Shown: positions 6,897-15,771 of the stretch, piece by piece
How the letters are laid out: each line of letters begins with the position of its first letter
Position numbering within the stretch: the first letter of the stretch is position 1
DNA from: Thermotogae bacterium
Lineage (GTDB): Bacteria > Thermotogota > Thermotogae > Petrotogales > Petrotogaceae
Length of the DNA: 64,000 bases
Direction of reading: 5' to 3'
NCBI GenBank assembly: GCA_024233675.1
Contig: JACKPH010000003.1
Location: 1-64,000 of the forward strand
The notes under the pieces: model-generated
What the model was told of the DNA's origin: nothing
What the model saw: the letters and a program-made list of their open reading frames with translations, nothing else
The model's database searches: none
Translations under genes and position numbers: made by a program

Positions 6897-8795
6897 TTAA
6901 AGCAGAGTAATCAGAGTTTCTCCGAAATTTGTTTCTTTACCTGTTTCGTATACAATATCGTTATAGATGTTTGTATTTGTTATTACTACAGGGGTTATTA
7001 TTTCATAACCTTCTTTTTTTATTCCGTTTATATCGAATTCAAGGAGTATCTGACCTTTTTTCACTCTATCTCCCTGATTAACTTTTTTTGTAAAATATTT
7101 TCCGTTAAGTTTTACTGTATCCATTCCTATATGTATAAGTATTTCAGCTCCCAAATCTGTTTTTATTCCTATTGCATGTCCTGTAGGAAATGCTGTTGTT
7201 ATTGTACCGTCAGCAGGTGCAACAAGTTTTCCTTCTGTAGGAATTATAGCAACTCCGTTACCGAGAGCCCCGCCTGAAAAAGCTTCGTCTTTTACTTCAC
7301 TTAAATCTTTTACTGTTCCTTTTAATGGTGTGATAAGTCTTTCTTTTTCTGCAGAAGACACTTTTACTGATGTTTCTTCTTCTTTATCATCTTTATATGT
7401 AATTATTGTTACAATAAAAGAGAATACCATTGCTACGGCTACTGCCAAAAGTGCCCAAAGCATTCCTGATATATCATTTTCAGCACGGTTTATATAAGAA
7501 GGTATTCCGAATACTCCGAGACCTCCTATCATATATCCGTATACATGTGCTCCTCCGATTATTGCTCCTCCGATTGCTCCTCCTATACATGATATGAGGA
7601 AAGGCGTTTTTTTAGGAAGAGTAACACCGTAAATAGCAGGTTCTGTTACACCGAATATACCGGATATAAAAGCAGGTATTCCGAGAGATTTCAGCTTTTT
7701 GTTTTTTGTTTTTAATATTATTGCCAGTACAACAGCTGTCTGTGCAAAAGATGCGGCAAACATGAGTGAAAGTATAGGATCTCTTCCGTATGTTGACATA
7801 TTTATAATTCCTATAGGTACAACACCCCAGTGAAGTCCGAATATAACAAGTATCTGCCACAATGCTCCGACAACTATACCGGCAATTATAGGACTAAAAC
7901 CGTAAACAGAGTTTGTAAGTACTGTTATTGCTGAAGTAAGTACTGATGCAATAGGTCCGATTACAAGGAAAGTAAGCGGTGTTGCAATTGCCAGTGTCAG
8001 CATAGGTACAAGGAATGTTTTTACAACATCAGGTATTACTTTTTTCCACATTTTTTCTATTTTACTTGCCATCCATACTGCAAGTATTATTGGTATTACG
8101 GATGATGCGTAACCACTTGCCGGAAGAAGTACCGGTATGCCCAAAAATTTAGTGTAAACATTTGCCGCAAAATCAGTTCCGGCAAATATTGTTGCTATAG
8201 GCGTTGTTGCCGCAAGTTTCAGAACATCATCAACATACATAAGTCCGCCTCCGAGAGCAAGACCTGTAAACAGATTAACGTTGAATTTTTTAGCGGCACT
8301 GTAGCCCAGAATTATAGGGAGATAATGGAAAAATCCGTCTGATACAGCGTAAAGAATCTGATAAACTCCGCCTGCTTCCGATATTATGTTAAAATATACA
8401 AATAATGCAAGAAGTCCTTTTATCATACCTGTCGCAGCAAGAACACCGAGTGTAGGGGCAAATATTCCTGATATTACGTCTATAAGTGCTGCTCCGGGGT
8501 TCATTTTTTGTTTCGGCATCTCTGTATAATTATCAGCGGATGAAAAACCGCCTATTTTATTTACAACTTCAAATACATCAGGAACATGATTTCCTATTAC
8601 TATCTGATACTGTCCTCCGCTTTTCATTACTGTTACTATACCTTCTGTTTTCTTTAGTACTTCGGTATTTGCTTTGCTTTCATCTTTCAGTTTAAATCTG
8701 AGTCTTGTAACACAGTGAGTTAAACTTATTACATTGGATTTTCCGCCGACATTCTGTATTATTATTCTTGCCAGCGCATCGTATTTGCTCGCCAT
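6897..8795 (-). CDS. bglP: beta-glucoside PTS permease, EIIBCA
   Basis: Imports and phosphorylates beta-glucosides using phosphate passed from EI and HPr. The 632-residue protein has EIIB first (phospho-Cys28 in LTHCVTRLRF), an EIIC membrane domain of about ten segments (about 100-460), and a C-terminal EIIA with His540 and phospho-His555 (ILIHIGMDTV). Domain order B-C-A and the neighbours (BglG-type antiterminator and a GH1 phospho-glucosidase) match bgl operons. It is last in the operon, 16 bp after bglA. Specificity among arbutin, salicin and cellobiose cannot be read from sequence. Confidence 0.94.
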   Translation of the reverse strand: MASKYDALARIIIQNVGGKSNVISLTHCVTRLRFKLKDESKANTEVLKKTEGIVTVMKSGGQYQIVIGNHVPDVFEVVNKIGGFSSADNYTEMPKQKMNPGAALIDVISGIFAPTLGVLAATGMIKGLLALFVYFNIISEAGGVYQILYAVSDGFFHYLPIILGYSAAKKFNVNLFTGLALGGGLMYVDDVLKLAATTPIATIFAGTDFAANVYTKFLGIPVLLPASGYASSVIPIILAVWMASKIEKMWKKVIPDVVKTFLVPMLTLAIATPLTFLVIGPIASVLTSAITVLTNSVYGFSPIIAGIVVGALWQILVIFGLHWGVVPIGIINMSTYGRDPILSLMFAASFAQTAVVLAIILKTKNKKLKSLGIPAFISGIFGVTEPAIYGVTLPKKTPFLISCIGGAIGGAIIGGAHVYGYMIGGLGVFGIPSYINRAENDISGMLWALLAVAVAMVFSFIVTIITYKDDKEEETSVKVSSAEKERLITPLKGTVKDLSEVKDEAFSGGALGNGVAIIPTEGKLVAPADGTITTAFPTGHAIGIKTDLGAEILIHIGMDTVKLNGKYFTKKVNQGDRVKKGQILLEFDINGIKKEGYEIITPVVITNTNIYNDIVYETGKETNFGETLITLL

Positions 8796-8811
8796 AGCTC
8801 TTTCCCCCTAT

Positions 8812-10215
8812 TTAGTCTTTTAATGATTTACCGTTTGTTTTTATTACTTCTTTATACCAGTAAAAAGATTTTTTCTTATATCTTGTAAGTGTTCCGCTTC
8901 CGTCATCATTTCTGTCAACATATATGAAGCCGTATCTTTTACTCATCTGTGCTGTTGATGCACTTACGAGATCTATACATCCCCATGTTGTGTATCCCAT
9001 TATTTCCACACCGTCTTCAAGAGCTTCTCCTATCTGTACAAGATGATCATTTAAATATTCTATTCTGTAATCATCATTTACTGTTTTGCTACCTTTTCCG
9101 TCATCGGTAAGAACATCTTTTGCCCCGAGTCCGTTTTCAACTATGAAGAGCGGTTTTTCGTATCTGTCATACATTGTGTTGAGAACATATCTGAGTCCTT
9201 TAGGATCTATCTGCCATCCCCACTGACTTTCTTTAAGATAAGGATTTTTTATTCCGCCCATTATATTTCCTTTTACTTTTAGTTTTTCCGGATCGGAAGT
9301 CTGACATGCACTCATATAATAGCTGAAAGATATAAAATCAACTGTATTTTTTAATATTTCTTCATCTCCGGGTTCGGTTTTTATTTCAATACCGTTTTCC
9401 CTGAAAAATCTTTCGGCATATGCAGGATATTTTCCCCTTACATGTACATCTGTAAAAAGCATATTGCTTCTGTCTGCATCAAGAGTTGCTATCATATCAT
9501 CAGGATTAGGTGTAAGCGGATAAATAGGTACTGCTATAACCATACAGCCTACTTTTGCTTCCGGCATTATTTCATGGGCAATTTTTGTTGCCATGGCACT
9601 TGCCACAAGTTCATGATGTACTGCCTGATATAATTCCTGTTTTGTTGGATTTTCCTTTACAATCCCACCCAAAAGAGGTATATGTATTATTGAATTTATC
9701 TCGTTAAATGTTAGCCAGTATTTTACTTTTCCTTTGTATCTGTTAAATATTGTTCTTACATAATTTTCAAAAAATCCTATTGTTCTTCTGTCTGCCCATC
9801 CGTTGTATTTTTTTGCAAGATTGAGCGGTGTTTCATAATGAGAAATTGTTACGAGAGGTTCTATACCGTATTTATGACATTCATCAAAAACATCATCATA
9901 AAATTTTAATCCTGCTTCATTCGGAAATGCATCATCTCCGTTAGGAAATATTCTTGTCCAGGCTATAGAAAGTCTGAAAACTTTAAATCCCATTTCGGCA
10001 AATAATTTTATATCTTCTTTATATCTGTGGTAAAAATCAATTCCTACAAGTTTAAGATTATCTTCCGTAGGTTTTTCTGTCATAGGCGCAATCATACCTT
10101 TAGGAGTTACATCCTGAATACTTAATCCTTTTCCGTCTTCATTGTATGCTCCTTCACACTGGTTGGCGGCAACAGCACCTCCCCAGAGAAAGTCTTTAGG
10201 AAAACTTTTAATCAT
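8812..10215 (-). CDS. bglA: 6-phospho-beta-glucosidase, GH1
   Basis: A cytoplasmic enzyme that hydrolyses the phosphorylated glucoside delivered by the PTS permease. The 467-residue GH1 barrel opens with FLWGGAVAANQCEGAYNEDGKG. The acid/base is Glu172 in TFNEIN and the nucleophile Glu360 in IVENG. The sequence SKRYGFIYVDRNDDGSGTLTR near the end carries the lysine/tyrosine pattern that binds the 6-phosphate in phospho-specific members. A strong AGGAGGA precedes the ATG, behind an antitermination leader. Confidence 0.94.
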   Translation of the reverse strand: MIKSFPKDFLWGGAVAANQCEGAYNEDGKGLSIQDVTPKGMIAPMTEKPTEDNLKLVGIDFYHRYKEDIKLFAEMGFKVFRLSIAWTRIFPNGDDAFPNEAGLKFYDDVFDECHKYGIEPLVTISHYETPLNLAKKYNGWADRRTIGFFENYVRTIFNRYKGKVKYWLTFNEINSIIHIPLLGGIVKENPTKQELYQAVHHELVASAMATKIAHEIMPEAKVGCMVIAVPIYPLTPNPDDMIATLDADRSNMLFTDVHVRGKYPAYAERFFRENGIEIKTEPGDEEILKNTVDFISFSYYMSACQTSDPEKLKVKGNIMGGIKNPYLKESQWGWQIDPKGLRYVLNTMYDRYEKPLFIVENGLGAKDVLTDDGKGSKTVNDDYRIEYLNDHLVQIGEALEDGVEIMGYTTWGCIDLVSASTAQMSKRYGFIYVDRNDDGSGTLTRYKKKSFYWYKEVIKTNGKSLKD

Positions 10216-10244
10216 TTTTATTCCTCCTTACTGATATTATTTAT

Positions 10245-10291
10245 AAAAAAAGAGCCTAACAATAACGGTTTTAACCGTTTTTGCTAAGCTC
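10245..10291 (-). terminator. conditional terminator between bglG and bglA
   Basis: On the minus strand a long stem (10273-10291 with 10252-10270, 16 of 19 positions paired) is followed by a run of seven U. Its upstream arm overlaps the antiterminator site at 10287-10315, so the two structures exclude each other. Confidence 0.85.
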
Positions 10292-10315
10292 ATGCCTGAT
10301 TTCTCAGTTACACGC
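10287..10315 (-). promoter_or_regulatory. BglG-type ribonucleic antiterminator (RAT) before bglA
   Basis: Minus-strand text GTGTAACTGAGAAATCAGGC fits the RAT consensus bound by BglG/LicT/SacY proteins (TTACTG...CAGGCA core). It begins about 5 nt after the bglG stop codon. Binding of BglG should block the overlapping terminator and allow expression of bglA-bglP. Confidence 0.85.
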
Positions 10316-10319
10316 TTTT

Positions 10320-11171
10320 TTATTTATTTTTTAAACGCTGTATTCTTTCTATATGAAGTGCAAGATATCCGATTTCATGTTCACTCATTTTTACCGAGAG
10401 ATTTTTTTCTATATACTGTGCAATTTTTTTTGATACTTTAAAAGATTTTTTAAAATCTTTTTTTATGTTGAGTAAAAGCGGATTTTCAATATCTCTGTTC
10501 TGATCCGCAACACTTATAACATATTTTAAGTGCGTGAGCAGTCTTGTATAGCTTAATTTGTCATCCTGTATTTCCATACCGAGTTCGCTGTTTATTATTT
10601 CTATTATTTCTCTTATGGTTTTTGTATCTTTCATTGTATCGGTTATTTTTCTGTCCTGTCTTGCCGAACTCAGATGAAGTGCTATAAATGCCTTTTCGGA
10701 ATCCGGAATTTCTGTGCCCAGTCTTTCTTTTAGCATAACAGCTGCTTTTTCTCCGACTTCATATTCTTCACTGTACATTGTTTTTATTTCGAAAAGGAAA
10801 GGATTATCTATTATAAGGCCTTCTTTGAGTCTTTCTACCGTAAATCCTATATGATCCGTAAGTGCTATATGTATATGATCGTTTAGTTTTCCGAGTTGTT
10901 TTTCGGCATAAAATATTATTTCTTCTGATACTCCTATTACTTCAATGTCTATCTGTTCCATTAATTTGAAAAATGTACCTGTTAATCTGTTGTGACGCGA
11001 AACATATGTTTTTTCTATCTGTGAATGATCATATGTGTATACTTCACCGTTTTTTCTTCCGAAACCTATTCCTTTTCCTATTGCCATAACTTCGTATCCT
11101 GTGCTTTCTTCAAGGGCCAGTATAACATTGTTATTGATTACTTTTAATATTTTAAACGTATCCTGTTCCAT
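10320..11171 (-). CDS. bglG: BglG-family transcriptional antiterminator
   Basis: An RNA-binding antiterminator controlled by PTS phosphorylation. Of 283 residues, 1-58 form the CAT RNA-binding domain (MEQDTFKILKVINNNVILAL, GKGIGFGRKNG). Two PRD domains follow: PRD1 at about 65-170 with His in LNDHIHIALTDHI, and PRD2 at about 171-283 with His in RLLTHLKYVI and ALHIERI. Phosphorylation of PRD1 by the cognate EII and of PRD2 by HPr is the family rule. RAT-terminator modules precede this gene and bglA, so it should regulate itself and the operon. A related RAT precedes ptsH, a possible third target. Confidence 0.94.
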   Translation of the reverse strand: MEQDTFKILKVINNNVILALEESTGYEVMAIGKGIGFGRKNGEVYTYDHSQIEKTYVSRHNRLTGTFFKLMEQIDIEVIGVSEEIIFYAEKQLGKLNDHIHIALTDHIGFTVERLKEGLIIDNPFLFEIKTMYSEEYEVGEKAAVMLKERLGTEIPDSEKAFIALHLSSARQDRKITDTMKDTKTIREIIEIINSELGMEIQDDKLSYTRLLTHLKYVISVADQNRDIENPLLLNIKKDFKKSFKVSKKIAQYIEKNLSVKMSEHEIGYLALHIERIQRLKNK

Positions 11172-11190
11172 AAAAAGCCCCCTTTATAAC

Positions 11191-11240
11191 AAAAAACCCA
11201 TATAAAGAATTATTCATATAATAATACTTTATATAGGTTT
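11191..11240 (-). terminator. conditional terminator before bglG
   Basis: Minus-strand stem with arms 11228-11240 and 11195-11207 (12 of 13 matched) is followed by TTTTTT. The upstream arm overlaps the RAT at 11236-11264. Confidence 0.8.
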
Positions 11241-11264
11241 ATGCCTGCCTGACAGTAACACACC
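11236..11264 (-). promoter_or_regulatory. BglG-type RAT before bglG
   Basis: Minus-strand GTGTTACTGTCAGGCAGGCA fits the RAT consensus closely and overlaps the terminator downstream. It implies that BglG controls its own gene. Confidence 0.85.
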
Positions 11265-11278
11265 GTACATACAGATTT

Positions 11279-11307
11279 ATATTACCAAATAAATAAATTT
11301 AAGTCAA
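11279..11307 (-). promoter_or_regulatory. promoter of the bgl operon
   Basis: Minus-strand TTGACT (11302-11307), 17-bp spacer, TAATAT (11279-11284). Transcription would begin just ahead of the first RAT. Confidence 0.75.
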
Positions 11308-11466
11308 AACTAATTAAAGCTGATTACAATCGATTATGTCCTTTTTATTTACTTTAACTTTTATTAAGTTAATTTTTCTTGTTCTGACATTAATATTTCA
11401 TATTTATTAAGAGATTTTTATTTTGTAATATTTTTTATGATAAAATAAATTTAGAGGTGACTATTT

Positions 11467-12120
11467 ATGGAAAATATTTCAAAAGCATGGGACTGGAAAG
11501 AAGTTAAAGATAAAATATGGTATGAACCTTCGGAAGAATCTTATTATTTACTGAAAAGATGGCAGAATTTTAATACTTTCCTTGATCTCGGATGCGGTCT
11601 CGGAAGACATTCAGTTCTTTTTGCGGAAAATAATTTTGAAACTTATGCTTTAGATCTTTCGGAATATGCCGTTGAAGAACTTAAAACATATTCACATAAA
11701 AATAATCTCGGTATTAATTGTACTGTTTCGGATATGGTAAATCTTCCGTATGAAGATAACTTTTTTGACTGTATTTTTTCTTATCATGTTATTTCTCATA
11801 CAGATACTGCAGGAGCATACAGAATTATTTCGGAAATAAAAAGAGTTTTAAAGCCGGGCGGGGAAATATATTTTACTCTTTGTTCAAAACAGACTTGGAG
11901 TTATACAACGGCAAAATTTCCTAAAATCGATGAAAATACTGTTTTAAAAACAGAAGAAGGTCCCGAAAAGAATATTCCGCACTTTTTTGCGGACAAAGAA
12001 CTTATAAAGGATTTATTAAAAGATTTCAGTATTCTTTCTTTGTCTCAGAAAGAAGATCTGATCATAAAAGGTAAAGAGCTTGATTCATGGCATTATTTTA
12101 TTCTTGCTTCACTGAAATGA
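11467..12120 (+). CDS. class I SAM-dependent methyltransferase
   Basis: A 217-residue soluble methyltransferase. SAM-binding motif I is FLDLGCGLGRHSVLFAE at about residues 38-54, with the acidic loop of strand beta-2 (ALDLS) and the motif IV region FDCIFSYHVISH. The C-terminal half has VLKPGGEIYFTLCS, common in small Methyltransf_11/25 proteins. The substrate cannot be told. GAGGTG lies 7 bases before the ATG. It stands alone between the bgl operon and ptsHI. Confidence 0.85.
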   Translation: MENISKAWDWKEVKDKIWYEPSEESYYLLKRWQNFNTFLDLGCGLGRHSVLFAENNFETYALDLSEYAVEELKTYSHKNNLGINCTVSDMVNLPYEDNFFDCIFSYHVISHTDTAGAYRIISEIKRVLKPGGEIYFTLCSKQTWSYTTAKFPKIDENTVLKTEEGPEKNIPHFFADKELIKDLLKDFSILSLSQKEDLIIKGKELDSWHYFILASLK

Positions 12121-12268
12121 TTTTTTTGATTTTTTTGTTTATTTATGATTAATTCATTTTAATTAAGTTTTATTAATAATTATCCGGGCTTATTAACATT
12201 TGACTTATGAAAATAAAAACATTAAAATTTATACGATATTTGATATTAATGGAAAATGAATATAAATT
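12121..12268. other. AT-rich spacer with the ptsHI promoter
   Basis: Between the methyltransferase and the ptsH leader I see no gene. The segment is AT-rich with several TTAAT repeats and carries the promoter described separately. Confidence 0.5.
12200..12228 (+). promoter_or_regulatory. promoter of ptsHI
   Basis: TTGACT (12200-12205), 17-bp spacer, TAAAAT (12223-12228). It would give a leader of about 140 nt containing the RAT and terminator before ptsH. Confidence 0.6.
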
Positions 12269-12296
12269 GCGTGTGACTGATTATATCAGGCAATAG
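12269..12296 (+). promoter_or_regulatory. BglG-type RAT before ptsH
   Basis: The text GTGTGACTGATTATATCAGG matches the two bgl RATs of this window in core bases (GTGT-ACTG...CAGGCA) and overlaps the upstream arm of a terminator at 12289-12343. By analogy with B. subtilis ptsGHI under GlcT, PTS-controlled antitermination of the general phosphotransferases is likely. Confidence 0.75.
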
Positions 12297-12343
12297 CTTA
12301 ATGAAAACACTTTATGTGTGATTATTCTGTTATTGCCTTTTTT
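12289..12343 (+). terminator. conditional terminator in the ptsH leader
   Basis: GGCAATA (12289-12295) pairs with TATTGCC (12331-12337), followed by six T. An inner hairpin (AACAC/GTGTG) sits between. It lies before ptsH and not after a gene, so it is an attenuator. Confidence 0.75.
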
Positions 12344-12375
12344 GTTATTACCCCAATTCATAAGGAGGAATTTTT

Positions 12376-12633
12376 ATGGAAAAAACTTTGGTTATTAAAA
12401 ATAAAACAGGCCTTCATGCCAGACCCGCAGCATTGTTTTCTCAGAAGGCATCTTCTTTTGCATCTGATATAAAAATAGAAGCAAACGGAAAATCAATAAA
12501 TGCAAAATCAATTCTTTCTGTTCTTTCTCTCGGAATTACACAGGGAACAGAAATAAAATTAACTGCAGAAGGTCCTGACGGCAGCCAGGCTTTGGATGCA
12601 CTGGCAGAACTGATCAGTACTTTTAAAGACTGA
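12376..12633 (+). CDS. ptsH: phosphocarrier protein HPr
   Basis: HPr passes phosphate from EI to sugar EIIs. The protein has 85 residues with the phospho-histidine His14 in TGLHARPA and a regulatory serine Ser45 in NAKSILSVLSLG, equivalent to Ser46 of Gram-positive HPr. This suggests HPr kinase control, although hprK is not in the window. GGAGGAA precedes the ATG. ptsI follows 9 bp later. Expression appears governed by an antitermination leader. Confidence 0.97.
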   Translation: MEKTLVIKNKTGLHARPAALFSQKASSFASDIKIEANGKSINAKSILSVLSLGITQGTEIKLTAEGPDGSQALDALAELISTFKD

Positions 12634-12642
12634 GGTGATAAA

Positions 12643-14349
12643 ATGCTTAAATTAAACGGTATAGGTGTTTCTGAAGGTATAGCCTTTTCAAAAGTTTTTA
12701 TATACAAAAAAGAAAATCCTGAAATTGTTAAAAAAGCCGTGAAAGATACCGAAGCGGAACTTACAAAATTCAAAAGTGCTCTTGATGAATCAGAAGAGCA
12801 GCTTGATTTACTTTATAAAAAAGCATGTGAAGAACTCGGTGAAGAAGACGCAGGTATTTTTACAGCCCATAAGATGTTTCTTGAGGATCCTGAATTTGTT
12901 CTCGGAATAAGAGAAAATATAAATTCGGGCGATAATGCCGAATTCGCTGTTAAAAAAGTTGCTGACAGTTTTATCGAAAGTTTTTCCCTTATAGATGATG
13001 AATATATAAGAGAAAGAATTGCGGATATTAAGGATGTTTCTGAAAGACTTATAAAAAATATTATGGGTATAAAAGAAAAAAGTCTTTCTGATATAGAGGA
13101 AGAATGTATTATAGCTGCATACGATCTTACTCCTTCTGACACGGCGGCAATGAATAAAGAGAAAATAAAAGGATTTATTACACAGATAGGAGGAAAAACT
13201 TCACATACTTCTATTATTGCAAAAACAATAGGTATACCGGCAGTTGTAGGAGTAGATGATATTTTCAAACGTTTTAAAGGCGGTGAGAATATTATTCTTG
13301 ACGGTTTTTCCGGAAGTGTTTTTATTTCTCCTGATGAAGATACTGCGGTTAAATATATGGAAATTTCAGTTAATTATAATAATGAAAAAAATAAATTAAA
13401 AAAATATACGGAAAGAGAAACAGTTACTTCTGACGGGAAAAAATACAAAGTATTTGCAAATATTGCAAATCATCATGATGTATCTTATGTAACGGAAAAC
13501 GGTGCTGAAGGTATAGGTCTTTTCAGAACTGAATTTATTTTTATGGACAGATCTTCACTTCCGACAGAGGATGAACAGTTTGAAATTTATAAATCCGTTT
13601 TGGAAAGCATGGCTGAAAAACCTGTTATTATAAGAACTCTTGACATAGGCGGGGATAAAGAAGCCCAGGCACTTAATCTTTCTAAAGAAGCAAATCCTTT
13701 TATGGGATACAGAGCAATAAGAATATGTCTTGACAGAAAAGATATTTTTAAGACTCAGCTGAGAGCTATTCTTAGAGCCGGTGTTTACGGTAACGCCGAA
13801 ATTATGTTTCCTATGATTTCTTCCGTTGAAGAATTGTTAAAGGCAAAGGATGTACTTAATGAGGTTAAAAATGAACTGAAATCTGAAAACGCTGAGTTTT
13901 CTGAAAATATTAAAACCGGTATAATGATAGAAGTTCCTTCGGCAGCCCTGATAAGTGATATACTTGCAAAAAACTGTGATTTTTTCAGTATAGGTACAAA
14001 TGATCTTATTCAGTATTTTACAGCTGTTGACAGAACAAACGAAAAAGTTCAGGATTTGTATAATCCTTATAATCCGGCAATTATAAGAATTTTAAATTAT
14101 ATTATTTTTAACGGTCTGAAAGCCGGTATTACTGTTGGAATGTGTGGAGAATTAGCTTCCGATGAGAATTTTACCGATATGCTCTGCGGTTTCGGTTTAA
14201 ACGAATTTTCGGTTAATCCTTCTTCTGTTCTTAAAACAAGAAGAAATATATGTTTAAGTAATTCAAAAGATAATGAGAAAAAAGCATCTGATGTTTTGAA
14301 AGCACAATCATCAGATGAGGTTAAAAATATATTAAAAAACGGTATGTAA
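12643..14349 (+). CDS. ptsI: PTS enzyme I (PEP-protein phosphotransferase)
   Basis: Starts the PTS phosphorelay by transferring phosphate from PEP to HPr. At 568 residues it is of normal length. The N-terminal HPr-binding and swivelling domains carry phospho-His188 (GGKTSHTSIIAKT). The PEP-binding barrel has the GLFRTEFIFMDR segment and catalytic Cys501 in GMCGELASD. With ptsH and bglP the window holds one complete sugar phosphorelay. GAGGTG precedes the start. Confidence 0.97.
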   Translation: MLKLNGIGVSEGIAFSKVFIYKKENPEIVKKAVKDTEAELTKFKSALDESEEQLDLLYKKACEELGEEDAGIFTAHKMFLEDPEFVLGIRENINSGDNAEFAVKKVADSFIESFSLIDDEYIRERIADIKDVSERLIKNIMGIKEKSLSDIEEECIIAAYDLTPSDTAAMNKEKIKGFITQIGGKTSHTSIIAKTIGIPAVVGVDDIFKRFKGGENIILDGFSGSVFISPDEDTAVKYMEISVNYNNEKNKLKKYTERETVTSDGKKYKVFANIANHHDVSYVTENGAEGIGLFRTEFIFMDRSSLPTEDEQFEIYKSVLESMAEKPVIIRTLDIGGDKEAQALNLSKEANPFMGYRAIRICLDRKDIFKTQLRAILRAGVYGNAEIMFPMISSVEELLKAKDVLNEVKNELKSENAEFSENIKTGIMIEVPSAALISDILAKNCDFFSIGTNDLIQYFTAVDRTNEKVQDLYNPYNPAIIRILNYIIFNGLKAGITVGMCGELASDENFTDMLCGFGLNEFSVNPSSVLKTRRNICLSNSKDNEKKASDVLKAQSSDEVKNILKNGM

Positions 14350-14364
14350 TACATACCGTTTTTA
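14339..14364. terminator. bidirectional terminator between ptsI and pyrE
   Basis: A 9-bp stem ACGGTATGT/ACATACCGT (14339-14347, 14351-14359) with a 3-nt loop overlaps the ptsI stop and has T-runs on both sides. It ends two convergent transcripts. Confidence 0.85.
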
Positions 14365-14922
14365 TTGTTCTATTTTTCTGCTTCCGGGTTTAACCGGAGT
14401 ACTTCCTTTTTTACATAAAGGACATTCTTCTTTTTCCCACGTTTCTATATCAGGCTGAACAGCCGAATAAACAGTGTGCTTTAAATTTCCTTTGCTTCTG
14501 TCTGCTATACAGGTTATTGCGACAATTTCCGCTCCGAGTTCCTCAAGAACTTTTATTGTTTCATATGTAGATTTTCCGGTTGTTATGACATCTTCGGCAA
14601 TTATTATTTTTTCTCCCGGTTTTATTTCAAAACCTCTTCTTAATTTCATTTCACCATTTTCTCTTTCGGTAAATACAGCTTTTTTCCCTGTCTGTCTTGC
14701 AAGTTCATAAGCAACTATTATTCCTCCCATTGCAGGGCCGCATACTGTTTCAAACTGAATATCATTTAACTGAGAGGTTATTTCTTTTATTACTGTTTCC
14801 GCTTTGTCAGGATACTGCATAAGTTTGGCACACTGAACATATTTATCGGAATGTTTTCCTGAAGATAATAAAAAATGTCCGGTTAGTATTGCTTCGGTTT
14901 CTTTAAGAATTTTATCTATCAT
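14362..14922 (-). CDS. pyrE: orotate phosphoribosyltransferase
   Basis: Converts orotate and PRPP to OMP. The 186-residue protein has the PRPP loop IIIAEDVITTGKS and the preceding flexible segment FTERENGEMKLRRGF. A C-terminal EECPLCKKG extension is of the kind seen in thermophile-type PyrE. It is last in the pyrBICFE run, 12 bp after pyrF. Confidence 0.95.
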   Translation of the reverse strand: MIDKILKETEAILTGHFLLSSGKHSDKYVQCAKLMQYPDKAETVIKEITSQLNDIQFETVCGPAMGGIIVAYELARQTGKKAVFTERENGEMKLRRGFEIKPGEKIIIAEDVITTGKSTYETIKVLEELGAEIVAITCIADRSKGNLKHTVYSAVQPDIETWEKEECPLCKKGSTPVKPGSRKIEQ

Positions 14923-14934
14923 TTTTTCACCTTC

Positions 14935-15771
14935 TTATATAAATTTTTCTTTCATTTCATTTACTTCTTTTCTTGCGGCAGTATCAAATTCATCCGTTTT
15001 AAATTTTTTATATGCTGTAAGTATTGCACGTGAAGAATTTACAACACCGAGTCTGTTTTTTCCGAGAAGTATTTTTACAGTTTCGGCTTCTCCGCCCTGT
15101 GCTCCGTAACCTGGTATAAGAAAAAGACTTCCGGGATTTTCATATCTTATTTTTTCCGCTTCTTCTTTGTGTGTACATCCTATTACCATACCTATTTGTG
15201 ATATTCCGTTTTTATCTGTGTATTTCATTCCTTCTGATTTTATTTTTTCTGCTATTTCACTGTAAAGTTTTCCGTTTTCTGTTTTTAAAAGCTGAAAATC
15301 TCCTGAACCGGGATTTGATGTTCTGACAAGCACAAATATTCCTTTACTTTCAAGATACGGATAATACGGTTTTAATGTATCTGTTCCCATATAAGGATTT
15401 ACTGTTATCATATCTGTTTCGAAATCACCGCTGAAATGTGCTTTTGCATATTTTTCGGCAGTAGCTCCTATGTCTCCTCTTTTTATATCTGATATTGCTA
15501 CAAGATTTTTTGATTTTATATATTTCAGAGTATCGGAATATACTTTCATACCTTTTATTCCCATTGATTCGTAATAAGCTATCTGTACTTTATAACATGC
15601 CGCAATATCATATGTACTGTCTATTATTCTTTTGTTATATTCTAATACGGCATCACATTTGTTTTCGAATTTTCCGGAAAATTCTTCCGGTATATAATTT
15701 ATATCTGTGTCTAAGCCTACACATACAACTGATTTTGATTTTATATTTTCATAAAGTTTTTCTGTGATCAT
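14935..15771 (-). CDS. pyrF: orotidine 5'-phosphate decarboxylase, long subfamily
   Basis: Decarboxylates OMP to UMP. I place the start at the ATG at 15771 (MITEKLY), because GGGAGG stands 8 bases upstream and the start overlaps the pyrC stop as ATGA; an ATG 15 bases earlier lies within pyrC and has no ribosome site. The result is about 278 residues, the length of subfamily 2 enzymes rather than the usual 230-240. The catalytic Asp-Lys-Asp array is in AISDIKRGDIG. Confidence 0.94.
   Translation of the reverse strand: MITEKLYENIKSKSVVCVGLDTDINYIPEEFSGKFENKCDAVLEYNKRIIDSTYDIAACYKVQIAYYESMGIKGMKVYSDTLKYIKSKNLVAISDIKRGDIGATAEKYAKAHFSGDFETDMITVNPYMGTDTLKPYYPYLESKGIFVLVRTSNPGSGDFQLLKTENGKLYSEIAEKIKSEGMKYTDKNGISQIGMVIGCTHKEEAEKIRYENPGSLFLIPGYGAQGGEAETVKILLGKNRLGVVNSSRAILTAYKKFKTDEFDTAARKEVNEMKEKFI

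Noticed and set aside
12441..13268. Minus-strand frames within ptsH and ptsI
   Set aside because: Opposite strand of well-conserved PTS genes, no ribosome site and no recognisable protein.
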